A DNA stretch of 64,000 nt from Saccharothrix deserti (GTDB taxonomy: Bacteria > Actinomycetota > Actinomycetes > Mycobacteriales > Pseudonocardiaceae), in NCBI RefSeq assembly GCF_009769385.1, contig NZ_ML775960.1, positions 176,732 through 240,731 of the forward strand. Direction: 5' to 3'. Below are positions 26,301 to 34,199 of this stretch, in pieces. Each line of letters opens with the position of its first letter. The stretch's first letter is position 1. Made by a program: the position numbers and the translations under genes. The notes below the pieces were generated by a model, which was not told where the DNA came from, did no database searches, and worked only from the letters and a program-made list of their open reading frames with translations.

Positions 26301-27428
26301 GGTGTTGATCAAGGTGGCCAGGCGGTCGGCCAGGGCGTCCCAGCGCCAGTTGGCGGTGACCCATTCGCGGCCGGCGGCGCCCATCTTGGCGGCGGTGCCC
26401 GGGTCGGCCAGGAGGGTGGCGATGGTGGTGGCGACCTCCGTGACCTCACGGCCGTCGACCACGCGCCCGGTCACGCCGTCGCGCACCGTCTCCGGTGCGC
26501 CCCCGGAGCGGCCCGCCACGACCGGCAGGCCGGTGGCCGACGCCTCCAGGTACACGATGCCGAGGCCCTCGACGTCCAGCCCACGCCCCCGCGTCCGGCA
26601 CGGCATGGCGAACACGTCACCCGCGTTGTAGTGCGCGGGCAGCTCCTCCCACGGCACGGACCCGGTCAGCACGACGTGATCCGACACCCCGACCGAAGCG
26701 GCCAGCCGTTCCAACGTCTTCCGGTACGGCCCACCGCCCACCAGCAGCAACGCCGCGTCGGGCACCTGCCGCCGGATCTCCGGCAACGCCCGCACCAGCA
26801 CGTCCTGCCCCTTCCGCGGCACGAGCCGCGACACGCACACCACCACCGGCCGGTCACCCAACCCGTACCGCGCCCGCACCGCCTCACGCTCGGCTGGAGA
26901 AGGCGCGAAAACCGACGTGTCCACACCGGACGGCAGGTGTTCCAAAGCCGCCAAAGGCCCGAACGCCGCCGCGAACCGCGACCGCGTGTACCGGCTCACG
27001 AACGTCACCACATCCACGTCCGACCCGATGCGCCGCAACGCCTGCCGCGCCCCCGGCAGCATCGACCACCCGACCTCGTGCCCGTGCGTGGAAGCCACCA
27101 CCCGCGAAGCACCAGCGGCCCGCAACCGGGACGTCATCAACGCCAACGGCGCCGCCGCCCCGAACCACACGGCCTCACAGCGCGCTCCACGCAGGATGTC
27201 CGACGCACGCCGCACCACGTCCGGTGTGGGCAGCATCAACGTCCCCGGATGCCGCACCACCTCGAACGGCTGGGCCGCGTCGAACGACGGGTGCGAGCCC
27301 GCGGCCGATTCCCACGACGGCGCGTACACCACCAACTCGGGCAGCCGCACGGCCAACGCGTGCAGGTAGGCCTGGATACCGCCGGGCCGTGGCGGGAAGT
27401 CATTGGTCACCAACAGGGTCCGACGCAC
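26298..27428 (-). CDS. pimB: Phosphatidylinositol monomannoside mannosyltransferase, GT4 family
   Basis: A 376-residue GT-B glycosyltransferase of family GT4. It starts LVTNDFPPRPGGIQAYLHAL; SRLVPRKGQDVLVRALPEI and VGGGPYRKTLERLA form the nucleotide-binding domain; EGLGIVYLEASATGLPVVAG contains the E-x7-E motif of retaining GT4 enzymes. By size, motifs and place after fadD15 it matches PimB (Rv2188c), which adds the second mannose from GDP-mannose to PIM1 on the cytoplasmic face. The GTG start at 27428 lies 25 bp after the stop of the secreted protein gene on the same strand, so co-transcription is likely. Its stop codon is embedded in a repeat module. Confidence 0.9.
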   Translation of the reverse strand: MRRTLLVTNDFPPRPGGIQAYLHALAVRLPELVVYAPSWESAAGSHPSFDAAQPFEVVRHPGTLMLPTPDVVRRASDILRGARCEAVWFGAAAPLALMTSRLRAAGASRVVASTHGHEVGWSMLPGARQALRRIGSDVDVVTFVSRYTRSRFAAAFGPLAALEHLPSGVDTSVFAPSPAEREAVRARYGLGDRPVVVCVSRLVPRKGQDVLVRALPEIRRQVPDAALLLVGGGPYRKTLERLAASVGVSDHVVLTGSVPWEELPAHYNAGDVFAMPCRTRGRGLDVEGLGIVYLEASATGLPVVAGRSGGAPETVRDGVTGRVVDGREVTEVATTIATLLADPGTAAKMGAAGREWVTANWRWDALADRLATLINT

Positions 27429-27453
27429 GCACCCACGTTACGGGACCGCGAAG

Positions 27454-28719
27454 TCAGGGAAACGCCTGCCGCAGGAAGTCCTGCCAGCCCCGCACCAACG
27501 CCGCCGTGTCGTCACCGGTGACCTCCACCAGCACGCCGTCCACTTCGGACGCCCGAACCCGCGCCAGCCGCCGGTACAGCTGCACCAACCCCGGCTCCCC
27601 CAACGACGACGCGAGGTACAGGTTCAGCGACCACGACTGCTGGTACGCCAACTCCATCGCGGCGCCGCGGAAGTCTCCGTCCGCCGGCAGAGCGGTCGGC
27701 AACCCCTGCCGCACCTGCGCGGCCAGCAACGGCGCGGCCTTGCGCGGCGGCACGTCACTGCGCCGGTAGCCCACGTAGTCGGCGAACCCCTCCAGCACCC
27801 ACATGGGCGCCCCGTCCACCGTCTCCCCGCGCGCCGCGATGTGCGTGATCTCGTGCCGCAGCAGCACCCGCAACGACAACGGCGACAACACACCCGCGCT
27901 GTCCGGGTTCAGCACCACCCGTTGACCGCGAGCGGTGTGCGTGTCGGGGTCGATCCGGTCGGCCACCGCGACACCCGCGATCGACCCGGTGGCGAAGCCG
28001 GGTCCGACCAGCGCGACCATCTCCTCCGCGCTCGCCGGGATCAGCACGGCCACCTGACGCGACCACGCCGCGCCCCACACCTCGGTCACCGCGGTCACCG
28101 CGCCGTCCAACTCCGCCAGCACCCGCGCGGCCAGCACCTCGCCGCCGGGGTGGCTCAGCACGAACCCGCCGGTGCCGGTGAGCACGTGGCACGGCCCGAA
28201 GTCCCACGGCCCGCGCCAGGTCCGCTTGCCGATCGGCTCCAGCGCGGTGTCGGAGTTGAGGTACCACTGGTCGCCGCGCCGGGTGAACAGGTACGCCATG
28301 CCCTGGCTGCTCGGCTCCACGTCCACGCCGCTGAGCCGGTAGGACAGCCGCACGTCCGGCGCCCACCACTCGTCGCCGGCGGGCAGGTCGAGCGCGGAGA
28401 GATCCGTCTCGCCCTCCAGTCGGTACTCCCACTCGGCCAGCGGCACGGCGGCGAGGTTGCGGAACAGGTCGCGCTGCCGTTGCCGGAAACCGGGGTCGGC
28501 CTGCGGGTCGAGGTCCGCGGTGAACGCCGTCTCGTCGCGCTCCAGCAACGCCCGCGCCCGCCGTTCGAGCAGCGACCGGATCGCGTCCGCGCGCGGTGAG
28601 GAGACGGTGTCGGCGGACGCCGAGGGCATGGACGGGCTCACCGGGACCACGGCCACGCCCAGTCCGGTGAGGAAGGTCACGGCCACCAACGCGGCCAACA
28701 GGACCCGAAAGCGGCTCAC
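27454..28719 (-). CDS. Secreted zinc-metalloprotease-like protein (HExxH)
   Basis: A 421-residue protein. The N-terminus MSRFRVLLAALVAVTFLTG is a signal peptide or signal anchor followed by a Ser/Pro-rich stretch. LLRHEITHIAARG near residue 290 is an HExxH zinc motif, with a candidate third ligand Glu in VLEGFADYVGY downstream, the arrangement of gluzincin-type (peptidase MA-like) proteases. No lipobox is seen. GGAGG 4 nt before GTG 28719 supports the start. It lies between pimB and an NlpC/P60 gene on the same strand, at the Rv2189c position; an envelope processing role is plausible but the substrate is unknown. Confidence 0.75.
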   Translation of the reverse strand: MSRFRVLLAALVAVTFLTGLGVAVVPVSPSMPSASADTVSSPRADAIRSLLERRARALLERDETAFTADLDPQADPGFRQRQRDLFRNLAAVPLAEWEYRLEGETDLSALDLPAGDEWWAPDVRLSYRLSGVDVEPSSQGMAYLFTRRGDQWYLNSDTALEPIGKRTWRGPWDFGPCHVLTGTGGFVLSHPGGEVLAARVLAELDGAVTAVTEVWGAAWSRQVAVLIPASAEEMVALVGPGFATGSIAGVAVADRIDPDTHTARGQRVVLNPDSAGVLSPLSLRVLLRHEITHIAARGETVDGAPMWVLEGFADYVGYRRSDVPPRKAAPLLAAQVRQGLPTALPADGDFRGAAMELAYQQSWSLNLYLASSLGEPGLVQLYRRLARVRASEVDGVLVEVTGDDTAALVRGWQDFLRQAFP

Positions 28720-28735
28720 GAGCCTCCAAAGTCAT

Positions 28736-28769
28736 CAGCAGGGCCACCCCGTTCAGGATGGCCCTGCTG
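28736..28769 (-). terminator. Hairpin after the NlpC/P60 gene
   Basis: CAGCAGGGCCA (28736-28746) pairs perfectly with TGGCCCTGCTG (28759-28769). It lies 11 bp past the NlpC/P60 stop on the minus strand and overlaps the leader of the following protease-like gene. Confidence 0.6.
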
Positions 28770-28780
28770 GACGACGGCTG

Positions 28781-29821
28781 TCAGCCCTCGATGCGACGCA
28801 TGGCGTAGATGCTGCCCGGGGACTCCAGCGACACGACCTTGACCGGAACACCGTCGGTGGACGCGTGCACGACCCGCCCGTTGTCCACCGCCATGCCCAC
28901 GTGGTTGCCGCCGTTGTAGATGATCAGGTCGCCCGCCTTGACCTCGGCACGGGTCACCGGCCGCCCGGCGCCCGCCTGGCCACCGGAAGTGCGCGGGATG
29001 GTCACACCCGCCGCCGCGTAGGCCTTCGACGTCAGGCCGGAGCAGTCCCAGCGGTCCGGGCCGGTCGCGCCGTACAGGTACATGTCGCCCTGCTGGTCCA
29101 AGGCGAACTGCAGGGCGGTACCCGCCGCGCCCGCGGGCACGTTGACGTTGACCTTCACGCCGACGCTGCCCAGCGTGTTCTTCTCCTGGGCGGTCAGCCG
29201 GTTGAGCTGGTTCTTGACCTCGGTGATCTGGCCCTGCAGCTCGGACTGCCGCTTCTTGATGTCGTCGGCGATCCGGTTCGCCTCGTCGGTCGCGGCCTGT
29301 GCGGCGCCCTGGGCGGCAGCCGCCTTCTGGCGTGCGTCCTCGGCCGCGTTGACGGCGCCGGAGAGCAGGCCGAGGGCTTCGTTGTTGTCCGACGCGAGCA
29401 CGCCGAGCGCGGACATGCGGTTGAGGAAGTCCTGCTGGGAGTCGGACACCAGCAACGCCGACAGCTGGTTGAACCGGGCGCCCTCGAACGACGCCTCGGT
29501 GAGCTTGTCGACCTGGACCCGGAAGGTCTCCTCGTCGGTCTTCGCCTGTTCGCCGGCCTGGGTCGCCTGCGCGAGGGCCGCGTTCGCCTCGTCCAGCTTC
29601 GCCTGGTTGGCGGTGCGCTGTTCCTCGGCGCGCAGAACCTCTTCGTTGAGCTTCGTGGCCTGTTCGGCCAGCTCGTTGTACTTCTTCAGCGCCTCGGAGG
29701 CGTTCGCGGGGGTGTTCGGCTGAGCTCCGGCGGGTACGGGCATGACGCCCACCGCGGCAGCGGCCACCGCCGTGGCCGCCATCGCCCCGCGCAGGCCGCG
29801 CTTGAGTCGTTGCGACGCCAC
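28781..29821 (-). CDS. Secreted NlpC/P60 peptidoglycan endopeptidase (Rv2190c-like)
   Basis: A 346-residue cell-wall hydrolase. It has a signal peptide (residues 1-33, ending AGA), a coiled-coil region rich in Ala/Glu/Gln (about 40-215), and a C-terminal NlpC/P60 domain with the catalytic Cys in WDCSGL near 259 and His in NHVGM near 305. Coiled-coil NlpC enzymes (RipA/RipC types) cleave D-Glu-mDAP links in stem peptides during division. GTG 29821 has AAGGAG 12 nt upstream. The 5' leader resembles a ydaO-type riboswitch, which commonly precedes such hydrolases in actinobacteria. Confidence 0.92.
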   Translation of the reverse strand: MASQRLKRGLRGAMAATAVAAAAVGVMPVPAGAQPNTPANASEALKKYNELAEQATKLNEEVLRAEEQRTANQAKLDEANAALAQATQAGEQAKTDEETFRVQVDKLTEASFEGARFNQLSALLVSDSQQDFLNRMSALGVLASDNNEALGLLSGAVNAAEDARQKAAAAQGAAQAATDEANRIADDIKKRQSELQGQITEVKNQLNRLTAQEKNTLGSVGVKVNVNVPAGAAGTALQFALDQQGDMYLYGATGPDRWDCSGLTSKAYAAAGVTIPRTSGGQAGAGRPVTRAEVKAGDLIIYNGGNHVGMAVDNGRVVHASTDGVPVKVVSLESPGSIYAMRRIEG

Positions 29822-29844
29822 AGTCGCGTGTGTCTCCTTCGTGT

Positions 29845-29940
29845 GAACCGCCTACCGGCCGGGCGCATGACGCAGCCCGGCAGTCCTCTGGTTCGAGTGT
29901 CCGGCTCGGCTCCCCGACAGGCCGATACGGCGGTGAACTC
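29845..29940 (-). promoter_or_regulatory. Candidate ydaO/yuaA (c-di-AMP) riboswitch in the NlpC/P60 leader
   Basis: Reading the minus strand from 29940, the leader has TTCACCGCCGTATCGG, then GTCGGGGAGCCGAGCC, then GCGTCATGCGCCCGG and CCGGTAGGCGG, ending about 25 nt before the GTG. ACCGCCG near the 5' end, GGGGAGCCG inside and GGTAGGCG at the 3' end are sequence blocks I associate with actinobacterial ydaO motifs, and CCGCC/GGCGG could close the P1 stem. The core is shorter and less canonical than textbook examples, so a covariance-model search is needed to decide. Confidence 0.42.
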
Positions 29941-30117
29941 GCGTCGCCGTCCAGGATGGACCGCTGCCCGCCGCGAGATCTCGGCTAGGTTACGAAAAGT
30001 GAGTCCCGCCGTCCACTAGCGGGGGGACGAAAACCGCTCCGGCCGCCTCAGGTTCTCGAACGGCCTAGCTGTGACCTGGTCGTGTGACCGCCGGTGGTGT
30101 TAAAAAAACGATTTGGG
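29941..30117. other. Intergenic region upstream of the NlpC/P60 leader
   Basis: No gene is seen. On the minus strand this holds the likely promoter of the NlpC/P60 gene and the 3' flank of the NYN gene. A local hairpin-forming stretch AGCGGGGGG..CCGCT lies at 30018-30037, and a 7-A run occurs at 30102-30108. Confidence 0.4.
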
Positions 30118-31476
30118 TCACACCCGGCCCAAGCGGGCCAACAGCACCGCGGACGGCACCGGATGCGCGCCCCGCCGCCGGACGGAATCGGCCACCGCCC
30201 GATCGGACGTCACCACGACCACCGGACGGCCTTCCGGCTCGGCCGTCACCAAAGCCCTGATCACGTCGTCCGCCAGCACACCGGGATCGCTGAACAGGAC
30301 CCGGACCCCGCGCGGCGCGGACGTCGGCACGGCCACCACGCCCGCGCCGTCGAACACCAACGTCACCTCCGCACCGGTGCGCGCCGCCAACACGGCCAAC
30401 TGGTGCACCAGGCGGTCCCGCTGATCGGACAGCGACAGCTCGGGGTAGCCGGTCTTGGTGACGTTGTAGCCGTCCACGATCAAGTGAACGGCGGGCAGCG
30501 CCAACAGCCGGTCCAACGCCGCCGGGTCCTCCACCCGCCCGACCGCGCCCTGCGCCGCGCTCGCGCCCCTGACCAGGTCCGCGGGCCGGGGCCCCGCCCC
30601 GCCCAGGGCCAGTTCCCGGCGCAGGCCGTTCACCGCGCCGTCCAGGGTGTCCACGAGCAGGGCCAACCGCACCTCGTCGGCCTGGCGGGCCTCCTTGGCC
30701 GACTGGCGCGCCACCTCGGCGTCCGCCACGGCCCGCCGCGCCTTGGCGCGTTCGTGCTCGGCGCGTTCACGCTCGCGGTCCCGTTCCGCGGTCAACCGGC
30801 GCAACTCGGCCTCGGCCTCCGCTCGGACCCGCTCCACCTCGGCCGCCGCCGACTCGGCCCGGTCCTTGGCCTCGCGCAGCCGCACGCCCTGCTCCCGCAA
30901 CCGTTTGCGCAGCCGTTCCAGCTCGACCTCGGCCTCTTCGCGGATCTTGTCCGCGGCACCGCCCACCTCGGCCCGTTCCGCCTTGAGCCGCTCCAACTCG
31001 ACCTCGAGCCGTTCCGCGCGCTGCGCCGCCAGGTCACGCTCGGAGCGCAGGGAGGCGTCCGCCACGCGCCTGCCGACGAGTTCGATGAAGTGGGCCGCGA
31101 CCTCCTCGCCCTGGAGGATCGCCGCCGCGCCCGCCGCCACCGGGTCCGGCGACGTCACCTCCAGCGCGGCCGGCCGGTTGCGCTGCAGCCACTCGACGAC
31201 CGCGGCGCGGAAGTTCGCCGACGCCTTCAGCCCGCCGAGCAACGCGGGCGCCCCCAGCCGCGCGCGTTTGGTGGGCGCGAACCGCGCCACCGCGCGCAGG
31301 GACTGGGGGATGTCGACTTTCGCCAACTCCCCCAACGCATCCGCGCACAACTCCGCGAGCCGCACCCGCAGCGGTTCGGGCAGGGCGGACCAGTCCACAG
31401 TGGACTCGACGGCCTGGTCGGGCTCCTCGGCCACCAGGTCGTCCGCCTCGTCCGCGGGCACGATCGGCTCCTGCAC
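30118..31476 (-). CDS. NYN (YacP-like) domain protein with long coiled coil
   Basis: A 452-residue protein. The N-terminal 140 residues are acidic then helical; about 145-275 is a long charged coiled coil rich in Glu/Arg/Ala; the C-terminal domain (about 305-450) begins LPAVHLIVDGYNVTKTGYPEL and contains VTLVFDGAG and VVVVTSDRAVADSV, the acidic-residue pattern of NYN/PIN-like ribonucleases. YacP relatives act in rRNA or mRNA decay. It is divergent from the exonuclease gene at 31730, with a 207-bp TIR element inserted 15 bp upstream of its GTG start, so that element may carry or displace its promoter. Confidence 0.85.
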   Translation of the reverse strand: MQEPIVPADEADDLVAEEPDQAVESTVDWSALPEPLRVRLAELCADALGELAKVDIPQSLRAVARFAPTKRARLGAPALLGGLKASANFRAAVVEWLQRNRPAALEVTSPDPVAAGAAAILQGEEVAAHFIELVGRRVADASLRSERDLAAQRAERLEVELERLKAERAEVGGAADKIREEAEVELERLRKRLREQGVRLREAKDRAESAAAEVERVRAEAEAELRRLTAERDRERERAEHERAKARRAVADAEVARQSAKEARQADEVRLALLVDTLDGAVNGLRRELALGGAGPRPADLVRGASAAQGAVGRVEDPAALDRLLALPAVHLIVDGYNVTKTGYPELSLSDQRDRLVHQLAVLAARTGAEVTLVFDGAGVVAVPTSAPRGVRVLFSDPGVLADDVIRALVTAEPEGRPVVVVTSDRAVADSVRRRGAHPVPSAVLLARLGRV

Positions 31477-31491
31477 CCCAATAGGCTAGCT

Positions 31492-31698
31492 GTGTTTGAT
31501 TGCCGCTCCTCCGGAGACGGCGGGCTCGGTCGCCTGGAAGTCGACCGCTCGCGTCTGATTTTCCGACGATCGAAAAGCGTGATCGCCGGAAAATGAGTCG
31601 CGAACGATCGACGCGACCTCGCGTGGTGGTCCGGTTGGGGCGAAAAGTCGCAGGTGGTGGCCTCGTCCGCCGGCTGCGGAGCAGCGGCAATCCAACAC
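31492..31698. repeat. 207-bp non-coding element with 30-bp terminal inverted repeats
   Basis: The ends 31492-31521 and 31669-31698 are inverted repeats matching at 26 of 30 positions. The interior is largely palindromic: AGGTCGC-type outer arms, and a central stem 31558-31565 with 31587-31594. No open frame of note is present. It fills most of the 253-bp divergent space between the NYN gene and the exonuclease gene. A copy lacking the right end lies at 22787-22929. The size, terminal repeats and absence of coding content are like those of a MITE. Confidence 0.85.
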
Positions 31699-31729
31699 TG
31701 TCGGTGGGGGCACGTACCCTGCCCGGCTG

Positions 31730-33433
31730 ATGACTACTCAGCTCACGTTCGACGAACTGGGCACCCCGCTGCGCGAGACCACGTTCGTCGTGTTCGACCT
31801 GGAGACCACGGGTGGCCGGGCCGACGAGGACTCGATCACCGAGATCGGTGCGGTGAAGGTGCGCGGCGGGCGGGTGATCGGCGAGTTCGCGACGCTCGTC
31901 GACCCCGAGCGCGGCATCCCGCCGCAGGTCGTGGCGCTGACCGGGATCACGCAGCTGATGGTGACCGGCGCGCCTCGGCTGGACACGGTGCTGCCCGCGT
32001 TCCTGGAGTTCGCCGCCGGTGCGGTGCTGGTGGCGCACAACTCCGGCTTCGACGTGGGCTTCATCAAGGCCGCCTGCGCCCGCCACGGCTACTCGTGGCC
32101 CAAGCCGACCGTGGTCTGCACGGTGAAGCTGGCCCGCCGGGTGCTGAGCCGTGACGAGGCGCCGAGCTGCCGGCTGTCCGCGTTGGCGGACCTGTTCGGC
32201 GTGTCCGTGCCGCCGAACCACCGCGCCCTGATCGACGCGCGCGCGACCGTCGAGGTGCTGCACCACCTGCTGGAGCGGGTCGGGTCGGTCGGGGTGCACT
32301 CGCTGGAGGAGCTGGTCGCCTACCTGCCCGAGGTGACGCCGGCGCAGCGGCGGAAGCGGACGCTCGCCGCGCACCTGCCGTCCACCCCCGGTGTCTACAT
32401 GTTCCGGGGGCCGTCGGAGGAGGTGCTGTACGTCGGCACGGCGTCCGATCTGCGTCGGCGGGTGCGGCAGTACTTCACCGCGAGCGAGGGACGGCGGCGG
32501 TTGCGGGAGATGGTCTCGCTGGCCGTTCGGGTGGACGCGGTGGAGTGCGCGCACTCGTTGGAGGCGGAAGTGCGGGAGCTGCGGCTGCTGACCGCGCACA
32601 AGCCCGCCTACAACCGGCGTTCCAAGAACCAGGGGCAGGCGTGGTGGCTCGTGCTGACGGACGAGGCGTTTCCGCGCCTCTCCGTGGTCCGCACGCCTCG
32701 GGACGGTGCGTTCGGCCCGTTCCGGTCCCGGAGGCTCGCCGAAGCGGCTCTGGAGGCGGTGCTGGAGGCCGTGCCGCTGCGGGCGTGCTCCATCCGGATC
32801 TCGGCGCGCAACGCGTCCGCCACGCCGTGCGCGCTGTTCGAGTTGGGCCGGTGCAAGGCGCCGTGCGCGGGACGGCAGTCGGTGGACGAGTACTCGCCGG
32901 CCGCCGACGCGTTCCGGCAGTTGGTCGCCGGGACGGACGTGGCGCCGTTGCACGGCCTCACCGCGCAGATCGACGCATTCGCCTCCGACCACCGCTTCGA
33001 GGACGCCGCCACCCGCCGTGACCGCATGTCGTCGTTGGTGCGCTCACTGGACCGTGCGCAGCGGCTCGCGGGGCTGGCCGCGTTGCCCGAGGTGGTGGCA
33101 GCGCGTCCGGACGGCTCCGGTGGGTGGGAGTTCGCCGTGGTCCGGCACGGGCGCTTGGCGTCGGCAGGGGTGGCGCGGCGGGGTGCGCGACCGATGCCGG
33201 TGGTCGACGCGCTGGTGGCGTCGGCGGAGACGGTGATCCCGGGTGAGGGGCCGCTGTTCGGCGCGCCGGCGGAGGAGGTCGGCGTGGTGCTGCGGTGGAT
33301 CGACCAGCCGGGCACGCGGCTCGTGCACTGCGACGTGCCGTGGACGTCGCCCGCGTCCGCCGCCGGCGCGTGGCGGGAGTGGGTGGCACGCGCCGAGGCC
33401 GGTCGCGACCAGTACCGGATGGCGGGCCACTAG
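31730..33433 (+). CDS. DEDDh exonuclease fused to UvrC-like GIY-YIG nuclease (Rv2191-like)
   Basis: A 567-residue fusion. Residues about 15-185 form a DnaQ-type 3'-5' exonuclease with FDLETTG, VAHNSGFDVGF and NHRALIDARAT (DEDDh residues). Residues about 205-290 form a GIY-YIG domain (PGVYMFRG..EEVLYVGTASDLRRRVRQYF). A UvrC-type Cys cluster CALFELGRCKAPCAG and a UVR-like region (IDAFASDHRFEDAATRRDRM) follow. It lacks the C-terminal RNase H and HhH domains of UvrC. The same fusion is known as Rv2191 in M. tuberculosis. ATG 31730 starts MTTQLTFDELG. The product probably acts in DNA repair. Confidence 0.9.
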   Translation: MTTQLTFDELGTPLRETTFVVFDLETTGGRADEDSITEIGAVKVRGGRVIGEFATLVDPERGIPPQVVALTGITQLMVTGAPRLDTVLPAFLEFAAGAVLVAHNSGFDVGFIKAACARHGYSWPKPTVVCTVKLARRVLSRDEAPSCRLSALADLFGVSVPPNHRALIDARATVEVLHHLLERVGSVGVHSLEELVAYLPEVTPAQRRKRTLAAHLPSTPGVYMFRGPSEEVLYVGTASDLRRRVRQYFTASEGRRRLREMVSLAVRVDAVECAHSLEAEVRELRLLTAHKPAYNRRSKNQGQAWWLVLTDEAFPRLSVVRTPRDGAFGPFRSRRLAEAALEAVLEAVPLRACSIRISARNASATPCALFELGRCKAPCAGRQSVDEYSPAADAFRQLVAGTDVAPLHGLTAQIDAFASDHRFEDAATRRDRMSSLVRSLDRAQRLAGLAALPEVVAARPDGSGGWEFAVVRHGRLASAGVARRGARPMPVVDALVASAETVIPGEGPLFGAPAEEVGVVLRWIDQPGTRLVHCDVPWTSPASAAGAWREWVARAEAGRDQYRMAGH

Positions 33434-33475
33434 CATGTGGTCGGTCGATACCCCGACGATTTGTGGAGGACCGCT

Positions 33476-33760
33476 GTGATCACCGCGATCGTGCTGATCC
33501 AGGCCGCCGCCGAGAGCATTCCGGACGCGGCGCAGGCGATCGCCGACATCGAGGGCGTCACCGAGGTCTACTCGTGCGCCGGTGACGTCGACCTGATCGC
33601 CCTGGTCAAGGTCGCCCGGCACGAAGACCTGGCCGACCTGGTGCCCGGCCACATCTCCAAGGTGCCCGGCGTGCTGAACACGGACACCCACATCTCGTTC
33701 CGGTCGTACTCGAAGCGCGACACGGACGCGGCGTTCGCCATCGGCCTCGAAGACGCCTGA
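33476..33760 (+). CDS. Stand-alone Lrp/AsnC ligand-binding (RAM) domain protein
   Basis: A 94-residue protein consisting only of the alpha/beta effector domain of Lrp/AsnC regulators (ITAIVLIQAAAESIPDAAQAI, GVTEVYSCAGDVDLIALVKV, VLNTDTHISF), with no helix-turn-helix. Stand-alone versions form oligomeric amino-acid-binding rings. GTG 33476 has GGAGG 8 nt upstream, so the frame open to 33437 is not used. It follows the exonuclease gene by 42 bp. The closeness to respiratory and tryptophan genes is conserved in many actinomycetes, but no ligand can be inferred. Confidence 0.82.
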   Translation: MITAIVLIQAAAESIPDAAQAIADIEGVTEVYSCAGDVDLIALVKVARHEDLADLVPGHISKVPGVLNTDTHISFRSYSKRDTDAAFAIGLEDA

Positions 33761-34148
33761 CCGGCCACCGGCCAACCGGGGTTCCGCCGCGCCCACTGCC
33801 GCTTCCTGCCGAGCCGTCGCACGCCTGCCAATGCCGCCGTGCGCCGGCTCGCCGGCGTTCACCCTCCGGCCGCCCTCCGGACGGCTCGGGGCGACTACCG
33901 ACCGACCGGTCACGAACCTCGTCTGACCTGCTGATTCTCCGAAATTGTCGGACCCCGCCGGCAGAATGAAAAACAGGGATCCCCTGGGCGGGGACCCCTG
34001 CGGGGCATTGCTCGCACGCGTTGTGGTCGCGTCCGGCTCGGCTCGCCTGCGTCGAACCCGGTGAAGTCGACCCGGCGAAGTCGAACCAACCGAAGGCGAA
34101 CCAGGCGAATCCGGCATCGGGCGGGCCGAGCGCCGCCCTCCCGACACG
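33761..34148. other. Intergenic region with a duplicated terminator cassette
   Basis: No gene is supported across this stretch. It contains the R3a cassette at 33959-34019 and an imperfect tandem of GCGAAGTCGAAC-like units at 34062-34112. The first 190 bp are GC-rich and featureless, with small dyads such as GCCGGCTCGCCGGC at 33844-33857. Confidence 0.5.
33959..34019 (-). terminator. Terminator cassette R3a, second terminator of the qcr operon
   Basis: Read on the minus strand, the stem formed by 33992-34000 and 33974-33982 (one A-C mismatch) is followed by TTTTT (complement of 33969-33973) and CATTCTGCC. About 60 bp including both flanks match 40483-40544 in inverted orientation. Confidence 0.7.
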
Positions 34149-34191
34149 CGAAAGGGCCCCGCACCATCAGACGAGGTGCGGGGCCCTTTCG
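34149..34191. terminator. Strong hairpin after qcrB
   Basis: A 17-bp perfect stem (34149-34165 with 34175-34191) with a 9-nt loop, 9 bp from the qcrB stop. It can serve both the minus-strand qcr operon and the plus-strand Lrp-domain gene. Confidence 0.85.
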
Positions 34192-34199
34192 GTGAACGG

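Noticed and set aside
31477-31729. A small gene inside the TIR element
   Set aside because: Short frames exist on both strands, but they have no start signals, differ between the two copies and coincide with palindromic sequence.
34062-34112. GCGAAGTCGAAC-like imperfect tandem before qcrB terminator, considered as part of the GAGAGTCGAAC module family
   Set aside because: Spacing is not 22 bp and the GAGAGT or GTGTGT half is missing; the resemblance is limited to GTCGAAC.
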